From: Carpediemonas membranifera
Lineage: Eukaryota; Fornicata
NCBI GenBank assembly: GCA_019828565.1
Contig: JAHDYR010000009.1
Span: 1-64,000 of the forward strand
Direction: 5' to 3'
Length of the DNA stretch: 64,000 nt
Position numbers and translations under genes: made by a program. Under the pieces are notes generated by a model that saw nothing but the letters and a program-made list of their open reading frames with translations, made no database searches and was not told the DNA's origin. Positions 39,467 to 47,505 of this stretch are shown in pieces (the stretch's first letter is position 1; each line of letters opens with the position of its first letter).

Positions 39467-40570
39467 ATGAGCACTCTTTTTCGTCCCTTGAACACGCTAG
39501 AGTCAATATTTGCAGCTTGCAATGTGAGATATGCTGCTGCTATTCGTATCCCCTGTCACGATGAAGCAGCCATGCTGTCATCAGTGGAAACGGCCATTCA
39601 GAACTCGTATCTTGGCCAGTACACAATATCTGAGAAGCATCTTGTCCATAGAGACGTTAAGTTGCCAATATCAGTCTATCATGAGAGCATCAGCCTTGAA
39701 CAAGCCGTCCGCTGTGACAGCAAGGAAGCCGAAGTGGTCATCAGCCTCTACTTCACCGACAAGGACTGCATTATCGCCGTGAACACTAACCACGCGCTCT
39801 GTGATGGCCGGGAGATGCGCACGCTCCTCTCCTCCGTCCACACGGCCCCCACCCCCACCCGCGTGGTCGGAACTGAGAGTTGGGGCACACTTGCAGACGT
39901 AGCGTTGGCTGGAATACATACGACGCCGTACTATATCCCTGTTCAGGACTGCATATCAATCCACGATGCCCTTGGTTCGGCCGAGACCGTGTCCGAGGAC
40001 GTCACGGTCGCCCTCCCTGTTCAATCCCTGTTAGAGTACAAGATCCGCGGCTCCAGCCCCACAGGCACAATAGCCGCTGCACTACAGCTCGCCCTTGGCC
40101 GCCGTTACCTCTCGATACACACTGAAGCTGCCTCTTGCGCCGTCTCTGTGTCGATACTCGTTGACATCAGGCCATATGTAACATGTAACTCGGAGATTGG
40201 CCAGGCGTTCGGCACAGTGACAGTTGACTGCATCATCGGCCGGGACACCACCAGTCTCACGCAGCTGGCAGCGGAGGCGTCGGGGCAGATCAAGCACAGG
40301 ATCGAGCGGGGCGAGGCGCTGCGGCAGGCGTCCGCCCTGGCTGGCAACATGGCCTCGTGCTGCCCGTCGGCCACCATTGAGCTTAGCAACCATGGCCGGT
40401 ATCCCTGCAGTGTCAGAATGAGCCAGTATTTCCCTGGCTATGACGGTATTTCCGTTGCAATGTACAGCGAGGGAGATACCATGCGGTTGACGGCGTCGGT
40501 GGGCAAGGTAGACCGGGGATGTGTGCGCAGCTTGCTCGAAGAGGTCGGGCGTCTGCTTGGCATGCAGTAG
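39467..40570 (+). CDS. CoA-dependent acyltransferase-like protein (HxxxDG)
   Basis: 367 residues. The motif NHALCDGREM near residue 108 is the HxxxDG active site of the chloramphenicol-acetyltransferase-like superfamily, which includes NRPS condensation domains, alcohol acetyltransferases and wax-type acyltransferases. Two lobes are expected; the second includes SVSILVDIRPYV and FGTVTVDCIIG, comparable to the latch region. About 60 to 80 residues shorter than a full condensation domain. No neighbouring NRPS or lipid-synthesis gene gives a substrate. The His and Asp-Gly are intact, so activity is likely. Confidence 0.62.
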   Translation: MSTLFRPLNTLESIFAACNVRYAAAIRIPCHDEAAMLSSVETAIQNSYLGQYTISEKHLVHRDVKLPISVYHESISLEQAVRCDSKEAEVVISLYFTDKDCIIAVNTNHALCDGREMRTLLSSVHTAPTPTRVVGTESWGTLADVALAGIHTTPYYIPVQDCISIHDALGSAETVSEDVTVALPVQSLLEYKIRGSSPTGTIAAALQLALGRRYLSIHTEAASCAVSVSILVDIRPYVTCNSEIGQAFGTVTVDCIIGRDTTSLTQLAAEASGQIKHRIERGEALRQASALAGNMASCCPSATIELSNHGRYPCSVRMSQYFPGYDGISVAMYSEGDTMRLTASVGKVDRGCVRSLLEEVGRLLGMQ

Positions 40571-40773
40571 AATTGTATCTGAAGCATCGTTGATCTGTTT
40601 ATTAATCGTCGTGTGAATGAGCCAGGTACACGCATGCTCAGGTAAATATTGGCCCGAGATCCGCGGTGTCCCGCGGTAGCACAGTCGGTCGAGGCTGAGT
40701 CTGTCATATATATGCAATATATCGAGTCAAGCTGAGTCCGATCGCGGATCTTTTCCGGACTGGCGAAGACAGC

Positions 40774-41563
40774 ATGAATTACCTCACAACTCTCATTCAC
40801 CGCGAGCGGAAAGCTCAGGAGCAGCAGAAACCTACTCCTAGAAGCATTAGTGAGCGTGTGCTTGGCCGTCAGCCTGTTGGCGCCAATCCCGGACTCGGTT
40901 CGTTGCCACATGCCCCATTCTCACACAGAAATCGCCATCTCCGGTGTATTCTCAGGCATAGCAACTCAAATGGCCCTCATCACCTTCAACAACGTCGTCC
41001 TCCGCCACCAGGCCCCTCTCCAAGGCCTCAACTCCACGGCCCTAGCTGACCGCATGGTGTACGTCGGCGTGGTCAAGAACTCCGCCCGGTGGAGCCGCAA
41101 CACCATGAACAGGCTCGTCCCTCCCGCGACCCACGGCATGGGTCATGTCCCCGGCTCTGTTATGGGTGGTTTCTTCGGCGACGGCATCGCGCAGGTGTCG
41201 GCCAACATGTTCCAGAACATGATCGGCAACAAGACCCCTATGAGCAATAACGTCGCGATGATCGGCACCTCTGGCATTGCCAAGTTCATGTCGAACTACT
41301 ACCTCCGCCGCTTTGTTGCAAAGGTGAGGCACTACGACAACATCGGCCAGTGCACTCCCACTGACGCCGGTATGATAGGCCTGGCTGCCGGTGCTGTGTG
41401 TGGTGCGGTGCGTGCCCCCTTCGTGGCCCGCCGCACGGGGTCGTGGGGTCAGACTCACATCATTGTCGCCCGCACCGCATGTGCCATTGGTGCCAACTAC
41501 TGGGGATATGAGCTGGCCTGGAAGTTCCTCACCAAGCGCCGCGAGGACGAACAGAAGAAGTAA
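40774..41563 (+). CDS. Unknown membrane protein A, one 31-bp intron
   Basis: Exons 40774-40897 and 40929-41563 give 252 residues. The first 40 are basic. The body has several Gly/Ala-rich hydrophobic segments (ISGVFSGIATQMALITF, VPGSVMGGFFGDGIAQVSANMF, AGMIGLAAGAVCGAVRAPFVARR, ACAIGANYWGYELAWKFL) and a basic C terminus. GxxxG-like spacing recalls Tim17/22/23 or other mitochondrial inner-membrane families, but no signature is convincing. The next gene encodes a similar layout, suggesting a diverged pair. The stop overlaps GTAAAC. Confidence 0.7.
40898..40928 (+). other. Intron, 31 bp (membrane protein A gene)
   Basis: GTTCGT at the 5' end and CACACAG at the 3' end. Removal joins two frames at ANPGL|EIAISG. 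Confidence 0.8.
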
Positions 41564-41565
41564 AC
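41560..41565 (+). terminator. GTAAAC 3'-end signal overlapping the stop
   Basis: The TAA of membrane protein A is part of GTAAAC. Confidence 0.45.
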
Positions 41566-41866
41566 ATTTTCGCCGTCTGTTTATTGATTTGTTGGTGGCT
41601 GTGATGGTTTCGTGGTCACAAGACGCAACCCTGTGACAATCATTCAGCAAACCCATGAGACTTCTCTGGCTTCGTGTCTATTCTGTCTGCTTCACCAGGA
41701 GCGGGCCTGAGATCATCCACGACGATTTGCCTTCATCTCCATTCAATGTCCGATCCACCACTACTTTGCATCTCCCACAGTCTGCGGCTCAGTTTTGCTT
41801 CCCACGGTAGACCCGGGTGGGTGCCGCCAGGCTCCATGTCGGAGTCCGAAAGACGATTGGCGAACA

Positions 41867-42517
41867 ATGTGGAAGAGCCTGAGATATGTCTCTCTGGCCC
41901 AGCAGAACCGCAGGGTGATGGATGATTCCTTGATACGTTCAGCCCAGCAGCTGGAGCGGCGTATGACTGCGTTGGGGAACTACAGATCGCGTTTCCCGCA
42001 TTCCGTACTCTACGAGACCTCAAACGTCTTCTTCCTTAGCTTCTGCTCATCGGGCATTTGGCATTTCATGAATGCGGCGTGGAGAGCTCCCAACGGAACC
42101 CGCATTTCGTCCGGCCTCACTCACACCATTGTCCGCACGCCAACGACAGCAACCAACTTCGCCCTGTGGTCTGCAGCCCACAGCGTGACCAAGCACATGC
42201 TAGAGACCACCACACACCTCGAAGGCCGCTCGCTGAACTTCGTCTCGTCTGGTCTCGTCGGCTTCGCCTCATCCTCCCGTCTCGGTGCCAAGAAGGCAAT
42301 TACGAACTCACTGATGGGTATGGCGTTCCTTCTTGTCATGGAGCGTGTCGGTGGAGTCGTGGGGCAGGGTGTCATGACCTATACCTCTGCCAAGCACCGC
42401 ATCGTCCAGGCCCGAACTGGGCTCGGCGAGCGGGTGGGGCAGTGGAAGCTGGAGGTCAGGGATAGCAAGGAGGAGGCCGCGGATAAGAGTGAACAGAGGC
42501 ATCTGTTCTTTGGATGA
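41867..42517 (+). CDS. Unknown membrane protein B, likely relative of A
   Basis: 216 residues from the first ATG (MWKSLRYVSLAQQ); the frame is open upstream without an ATG. It has hydrophobic segments with small residues (FFLSFCSSGIWHFMNAAW, SLNFVSSGLVGFASSSRLGAKKAI, FLLVMERVGGVVGQGVMTY) in the same order and spacing as protein A, then a charged C-terminal helix. No signal peptide or known motif. The tandem position next to A suggests duplication and divergence; sequence identity is too low to be sure by eye. Confidence 0.65.
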   Translation: MWKSLRYVSLAQQNRRVMDDSLIRSAQQLERRMTALGNYRSRFPHSVLYETSNVFFLSFCSSGIWHFMNAAWRAPNGTRISSGLTHTIVRTPTTATNFALWSAAHSVTKHMLETTTHLEGRSLNFVSSGLVGFASSSRLGAKKAITNSLMGMAFLLVMERVGGVVGQGVMTYTSAKHRIVQARTGLGERVGQWKLEVRDSKEEAADKSEQRHLFFG

Positions 42518-42850
42518 AGTGGCGAGGTTTCTTGGGCCACGATAAATCTCAGCGAATTGACGACTGAAGTGTTACCCCTAACGCATAAGGATGGAATGAT
42601 GTCGCAGCTGATGACTTTACGGGCTCTCCTCTTCATTATCTTGTCTGGAGTACCCTTATCCACTGGCGGCACATTTCCAAACTGCCCAATGCTGCAAATA
42701 AAATTTTTAAGCGCCCGTAAGGGGTTGAAGTGGGCACCAGGGGTGCTAGATACGGCTCACACTGGGTTATCTCGGCTTAAAAACAGTTAAAACCATTTTT
42801 GCCGAGCAGGTTTTTTCTTCAGCTAGCAAGCGACGCGAAGAAGCAGAACG
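42518..42850. other. Intergenic stretch with terminator-like hairpin
   Basis: Contains a hairpin at 42771-42806 (CTCGGC and GCCGAG arms with an A5/T5 inner stem) followed by T6 at 42811, a smaller hairpin at 42735-42747 (GCACC and GGTGC) and AATTTTTAAG near 42700. It may be a small RNA gene or only the 5' leader of the ribosomal protein gene. Confidence 0.35.
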
Positions 42851-43257
42851 ATGCCTAAGCTTTTCACCTCCAGCGAGCTTAAGTCTAAGACTGTCGATGA
42901 GCTTAACGGTTCCCTCGAGAACCTTAAGACGGAGCTTCTCTCCCTCCGTGTCGCGAAGGTTACCAGCGCGAACCCCAACAAGCTTACCAAGCTGTGTGTA
43001 CTACCTTTTCATGTTCCTTTCCCTTACATAGTCGCATCGTTCGCCGCCAGGTTGCCCAGATCCTGACCGAGCTCACCCAGCGCGGTTTCGCCGAGGCCCG
43101 CAAGGAGCAGGCCGGCAAGAAGTACAAGTCCGTTGACCTCCGCCTCAAGAAGACCCGTGCTGCTCGCCGCGCTCTCACCAAGCACGAGCTTTCCCAGACT
43201 GCGCTTCGCACCATCAAGAAGCAGCAGAACTTCCCCCTCCGTTCCTACCACCTTTAA
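42851..43257 (+). CDS. RPL35: 60S ribosomal protein L35 (uL29), one 38-bp intron
   Basis: Exons 42851-42993 and 43032-43257 give 122 residues, the normal length. Exon 1 encodes KLFTSSELKSKTVDEL and LENLKTELLSLRVAKVTS; exon 2 encodes IVRRQVAQILT, YKSVDLRLKKTRAARRALT and a basic end. uL29 sits near the peptide exit tunnel and binds SRP and chaperones. The intron is in the middle of the conserved core (NKLTKL|RIVRRQ). A GTAAAT motif lies at 43275. The promoter region lacks a clear GCAGKWTA but has a T-rich tract. Confidence 0.95.
42994..43031 (+). other. Intron, 38 bp (RPL35)
   Basis: GTGTGT at the 5' end, a C/T-rich middle and TACATAG at the 3' end. Removal gives the conserved uL29 sequence. 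Confidence 0.9.
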
Positions 43258-43639
43258 GTAGTCGGCTCGGCTCGGTAAATGCTCGAAAGATAGATTCCCC
43301 CAGCTGTGGGAGTGGAGTGCGTAGTCTTTGTTTCATGGGAGGAATCACCAGCTTGTTGGCTTCGCCACGGTCGACGCCCTCGCAGTTCTTGGGTAATTTC
43401 TGAGGCTGTGTCAGTCAATGCACTAGCAAGTGGTAGTCTAATGCCCGCAAATGCGCGGGGGTTCAGCTGAACTGATTCACGCTGCAATGATCCAGCCAGT
43501 TACTCTGGAAAGGCTTGTCGGTTCAGCCGAAGGAATGGCTTCAACTCACTCAGCCATATTAAATATGTGACTCGGCCAGGGCTCAGCCAATCACACTCAT
43601 GGCCTTTAGGCACCCAGATGGTCTGGTTTCATCGAGCGA
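43258..43639. other. Intergenic stretch
   Basis: Holds the GTAAAT motif after RPL35 (43275) and the promoter motif of the next gene. Nothing else recognised. Confidence 0.5.
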
Positions 43640-43647
43640 GCAGTTTA
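43640..43647 (+). promoter_or_regulatory. GCAGTTTA initiator-like element
   Basis: Exact motif, 21 bp before the ATG at 43669. An ATG that begins at its last base is out of frame with the gene, so the message must begin in or after the motif to avoid it. Confidence 0.62.
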
Positions 43648-43668
43648 TGTCGAAGCTTCAGGAGGCCG

Positions 43669-45084
43669 ATGTTTTCTCTGCTTGCGCAAGACAAGAATGT
43701 TATGGTTACTGCAGATGCTGTTGGTGGCGGTAAGCTGATTACTGGCATCCTTCACACCGTTCTTATGAAGGTATTCACTCAAGAGCAGGTTGTGGAGGGC
43801 ACAAAGGCGATCATTCTCTGCCCCACACGTGAGGAGGCCACTCAGGTAGTTACTATCGCAAAGAGGCTACGTTCTGAGCTTCTTCGTAAGCCCAAACTCT
43901 TTGCCATCGAGCTCCTCATCGGCGGCACCGACGTCAGCACAGGCACGGACATCATCGTTGCCACTCCCGACAGCCTCTACAGGCTGGACCACGTCAGATC
44001 AAAGGACTTCCCCAACCTGAAGATCCTCGCCGTGGTTGGTGCCAACCGCATCATGGATATTTATCCCAAGCAGTCCCTGGACATCCTCGTCAACAAGTCC
44101 CTCCCCGTGGCCGGCCAGACTATCCTGCTCGTCGAACCCAGCTCCCGGTCGAACGAGGACCTTGTCTGTCAGTTTAGTAGGGATGTGGAGCAGGCGACGT
44201 CCTTCCAGCTGGCCCGAATCCCCACGCCCGCGGGCCAGGATGCCAAGCTGGCCAAGGTTGAGGTACTGTCGAGCCCGTACGCCGCTCGGCTTGGAACCCT
44301 GTTCGCCTTTATCGCGAAGGAGATCAAGCAGACTGGAAGCGAGAAGCGCGCCATCATCGCCCTGTCATCAGCCGACGAGGTCCGCTTCTTCTCTCAGATC
44401 CTTGCCAAGCTCGCCACTACTGACTTCGTCGTCAAGTCGGAACCGGGCCCCATCGACGCCGAGTCGTCCGCCCTCACTGAACTCGCCGACTCTCCCGCGG
44501 GCCTCTGTCTGGTGACCTCCACCGCCCTGACTCGCGCCACGGTCAACCAGACCGTCGCCTCATCGGTGCACTTTATGCTCCAACTGACCCCCGCCCCCAC
44601 CCTCCCAGCCCTGCTCGCCCACGGCCGGTTCACTGGTGCCCGTGTGATCATGTTCCTGGACCCCAAGGAGGAGGAGCCGGTGCTCTCAGCCCTGCCCGCA
44701 GACTTGGCCATCTCGCCCTGTGACTGGAGCATCGAGAATGCTAAGGTCAACAACGCCCGGAATAAGGTCGTGAAGCGTGTGCAGACAGCAATGGTTCTCC
44801 AAAAGCTTGCCCAGCAAGCGTTCCATGGCTTCATCAGCGAGTACAGCCTGCCCAGGGCGTCTGTGATGCCGCAGCTTAAGGACATCGTGCGGCTGTACGG
44901 TCTCGATGAAGTTGTCAAGGTATCGCTCCCCGGGATGGACATGGAGGCCAGTGGGTTCGTCAAGGTCGAGAGGCTTGAGGTGAAGAAGCCGGTGAAGGCG
45001 AAGAAGGCCAAGAGGGCAGGGTCCAAGGCTGCGGAGGCGAAGAAGGGCGGCAAGGCTAAGCGCGGGAAGGCCACCAAGGAGTAA
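43669..45084 (+). CDS. Degenerate DEAD-box protein of the Has1/DDX18 type
   Basis: 471 residues. The RecA-like core aligns by eye with nucleolar DEAD-box helicases, but the motifs are altered: motif I reads AVGGGKL instead of GSGKT, motif II VVGANR instead of IDEADR, motif III EPSS instead of SAT, motif VI AHGRFTGA instead of HRVGRTAR. Motif Ia (PTREEA) and Ib (ATPDSLYRLDH) are partly kept. The C-terminal part has the DUF4217-like segment LAQQAFHGFISEYSLP seen in Has1/DDX18 relatives, then a Lys/Ala-rich basic tail suggesting RNA binding or nucleolar targeting. It lacks a Q motif. It likely has no ATPase activity and acts as a scaffold in ribosome assembly. The stop overlaps GTAAAT. Confidence 0.68.
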   Translation: MFSLLAQDKNVMVTADAVGGGKLITGILHTVLMKVFTQEQVVEGTKAIILCPTREEATQVVTIAKRLRSELLRKPKLFAIELLIGGTDVSTGTDIIVATPDSLYRLDHVRSKDFPNLKILAVVGANRIMDIYPKQSLDILVNKSLPVAGQTILLVEPSSRSNEDLVCQFSRDVEQATSFQLARIPTPAGQDAKLAKVEVLSSPYAARLGTLFAFIAKEIKQTGSEKRAIIALSSADEVRFFSQILAKLATTDFVVKSEPGPIDAESSALTELADSPAGLCLVTSTALTRATVNQTVASSVHFMLQLTPAPTLPALLAHGRFTGARVIMFLDPKEEEPVLSALPADLAISPCDWSIENAKVNNARNKVVKRVQTAMVLQKLAQQAFHGFISEYSLPRASVMPQLKDIVRLYGLDEVVKVSLPGMDMEASGFVKVERLEVKKPVKAKKAKRAGSKAAEAKKGGKAKRGKATKE

Positions 45085-45086
45085 AT
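45081..45086 (+). terminator. GTAAAT 3'-end signal overlapping the stop
   Basis: The TAA of the DEAD-box-like gene is part of GTAAAT. Confidence 0.5.
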
Positions 45087-45616
45087 ATGCGGATTATTGG
45101 ACTGGGGCCCATGTACGCCGGGGAATGGACTCGGTCGACTGGGGTCCACCGCGGGCAGGTATTGATGTACCGCTCTGCGTGCCTCTGCGTGGGAAGTGGA
45201 GGCAGGCTTGGGTGGGGGGTCCCACAGTTGGGCAATGGCCTCTTCATACATCGCTGCGTCACACCCCCTCCTACAGCCATTCCTCTCCCTGCTGGCACCA
45301 GACCAGTCAGGTTTGAGTCAGATGTTGATGATTACCAGCATATACAAGTGTAGAAGTGAATTTAATGTGGAATAGAAGACAGTGAGACGACGTGTGAGCG
45401 ATTGTGATGTTTGCAGCTGTGCTGACGTCCACGAAGAAGACGCTTTGTGGAAGCCCTGGAGAAGACGATCTCCCTACCGACTTAAGACGTGAGTAGGAGG
45501 GAGACAGGGCAGTGTTGCGCAGTGTAAACACATTATTCGACCCTTCAATAGCACATGACGGATCTGCGAAAACTGCCCGTCACGACGAAAGAGCCTGTTG
45601 CAGCAAGACAGGAGCC
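45087..45616. other. Intergenic stretch
   Basis: About 0.5 kb; an in-frame extension of the next gene lies in its last 105 bp but has no ATG. No promoter motif of the GCAGKWTA type is clear. Confidence 0.45.
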
Positions 45617-46396
45617 ATGCGCATTCACTGGCCATTTCTGCGAATAATAGGACTGACTGGAGGCGTAGGGACAGGAAAAACGACTGTCTCCGCGATCTTT
45701 CGCGACAGCTTTGGTGTTCGGGTCATTTCCGCCGATGCCATCAGCCGGCATGTCATGAGACCCGGTAGACCTGCATATAGGCATATTCTGAAGCACTTTG
45801 GCGAAGAATACACTCTTCCCAGCGGCCATCTCGATCGCAGGAAGCTTGCCAAGCTCATCCAAACCGACCGGGAAGCTCGTGCAAAGCTTCAGCAATGCAC
45901 CAACGTGTACATACTCCTTAGTATATGCAACCAGATCCTCTACCACTTCTTCCACGGCGCCCGCTACGTTGTTCTCGACGCCCCCCTCCTCCTCGAGACC
46001 CGCCTCCGTCTCCTCATCAACCCGGTCATCGTCGTGTGGGCCCCGCCTGATGTGCAGGTTAGGCGGCTTGTAGAGCGAGATGGGAGCCAGATCACGGAGG
46101 ACCAGGCGAGGAAACGGGTCGAGTCGCAGCTCCACATAGATATGAAGACGAACCTCGCAGATTACGTCATCAGAAACGATGTGGACTCTGTTGAGAACGC
46201 GCACCAGGAGGTGCATCGTATTCTGACTGAGATCACGACATCCTCGCGTCGTGCGGGCCACAGCGTCCTTGGGGCGCTCATCCTCAACGGGGCACTGACT
46301 CTGTTCTTTGTCCTAGCGATGGTTGGGTCAGGCTGGGCCATGCGGGGCATCCTGTTCACCGTCTGGGTCCTGGTCATGCTCATGCTGTGGATGTGA
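45617..46396 (+). CDS. Dephospho-CoA kinase with C-terminal membrane anchor
   Basis: 259 residues from the first in-frame ATG (MRIHWPFLRIIGLTGG). The P-loop GLTGGVGTGKTT is near residue 12, then ISADAISRHVMRPGRPAY and LDAPLLLETRL, the family's CoA-binding and lid regions, and VVWAPPDVQVRRLVERDG. It phosphorylates the 3'-hydroxyl of dephospho-CoA, the last step of CoA synthesis. A hydrophobic C-terminal stretch of about 40 residues (LGALILNGALTLFFVLAMVG, then ILFTVWVLVMLMLWM) forms one or two membrane segments; eukaryotic relatives also carry C-terminal hydrophobic regions. The adenylyltransferase partner is not in the window. Confidence 0.9.
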   Translation: MRIHWPFLRIIGLTGGVGTGKTTVSAIFRDSFGVRVISADAISRHVMRPGRPAYRHILKHFGEEYTLPSGHLDRRKLAKLIQTDREARAKLQQCTNVYILLSICNQILYHFFHGARYVVLDAPLLLETRLRLLINPVIVVWAPPDVQVRRLVERDGSQITEDQARKRVESQLHIDMKTNLADYVIRNDVDSVENAHQEVHRILTEITTSSRRAGHSVLGALILNGALTLFFVLAMVGSGWAMRGILFTVWVLVMLMLWM

Positions 46397-46541
46397 GGCT
46401 GGTAGATGTAGAGAGAAGCGGATTCACCGAAGCTGACGCGTGGTCAGATATGGTGAGACGGTTTACTGGTCTAGCTGTGGCTGGGTCAGGCAGTGGGCGG
46501 GCCTTTCGTCATTTATTGCCATAAAGGACTTACCACAACGA

Positions 46542-46549
46542 GCAGAATA
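46542..46549 (+). promoter_or_regulatory. GCAGAATA initiator-like element
   Basis: A variant of the GCAGKWTA motif, 23 bp before the ATG at 46573. Confidence 0.4.
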
Positions 46550-46572
46550 GGATCGCATCGCCACGAACGAAG

Positions 46573-47304
46573 ATGATCGACGCGTCTGTGGAGTACAAGG
46601 TGGCCCAAGAATCGATAGATATCGATGCCTGCAAGCAGTTTGTGCCATTCAAGGTCTGGTATGAGCGTATTGAAGCTGATCCCAACCTCGTTGTGAAGGA
46701 AATCATCTTCAACTCTGTATCCTACTTCGGCGCGAAGAAGCGGATCGGTTTCGTCAAGCTCACGACGAAGACCTACCACAAGGACACCAATCACACTGTC
46801 CCCGGCATCGTCTTCCTCCGCGGCGACGCCGTCTGCATTCTCGTCGTCCTCCACTGCGCCGGCAAGAAGTACGCTCTCCTCACATCCCAGCCCCGCGTTC
46901 CTGTCGGTGAGAGCGAGTTCCTCGAGATCCCGGCTGGCATGACTGACGGTTCATGCAACGTCAAGGGCAAGGCCATCGACGAGATGGAGGAGGAGACCGG
47001 CTTCAAGATCACATGCGAGTCCATCTTCGACATGGGCGCCGAGGTCTTCCCCGACGGCATGTTCTACCCGAGTGTCGGTGCCTGCGATGAGGGACTCGCC
47101 GTCTACCTCCACGAGCGCGAGATCTCACCCGAGGCTATGGCTGAGCTCGAGGGCAAGCTCACGGGCGAGAGCATCCACGAGCACATCAAGCTGGTGGTTC
47201 GGCCGCTCGAGGACATCATCACGCTGCCCGACTCGAAGAGCGTAGTCGCGTACGCCCTGTACCAGCACCTCAGTGCCCAGGGAAAGATCCCGAAGCTGTT
47301 CTAA
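46573..47304 (+). CDS. Nudix hydrolase, ADP-sugar pyrophosphatase type
   Basis: 243 residues. The N-terminal domain has beta character. The Nudix fold starts VPGIVFLRGDAVCILVVL and includes ALLTSQPRVPVGESEFLEIPAGM. The Nudix box reads GMTDGSCNVKGKAIDEMEEETG: the EExxG end is kept, but the usual Arg before Glu is Asp, and the first Glu position is not clear. The EIPAG segment before the box is typical of ADP-ribose and ADP-glucose hydrolases. Metal-binding Glu residues remain, so hydrolysis is plausible. GTAAAT follows at 47312. Confidence 0.8.
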   Translation: MIDASVEYKVAQESIDIDACKQFVPFKVWYERIEADPNLVVKEIIFNSVSYFGAKKRIGFVKLTTKTYHKDTNHTVPGIVFLRGDAVCILVVLHCAGKKYALLTSQPRVPVGESEFLEIPAGMTDGSCNVKGKAIDEMEEETGFKITCESIFDMGAEVFPDGMFYPSVGACDEGLAVYLHEREISPEAMAELEGKLTGESIHEHIKLVVRPLEDIITLPDSKSVVAYALYQHLSAQGKIPKLF

Positions 47305-47481
47305 GCACCATGTAAATAAGGCAAAGGCTCGGATAATGGGGCTGTGTGGACTCCTGGAAAGGCCGAGTGTTGCCCGATGATGCGGCAACTGCATGGCGGC
47401 CACAGCGACGGCATACTGCCTTGGTCGTCTTCTGCCCATGTCCTGGGTCTAATGCTGTCTCATTAACGTGATTTATGGCGC

Positions 47482-47489
47482 GCAGGATA
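47482..47489 (+). promoter_or_regulatory. GCAGGATA initiator-like element
   Basis: 16 bp before the ATG at 47506, the same sequence as at 35493. Confidence 0.5.
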
Positions 47490-47505
47490 GCCGATAACAG
47501 AAGCA

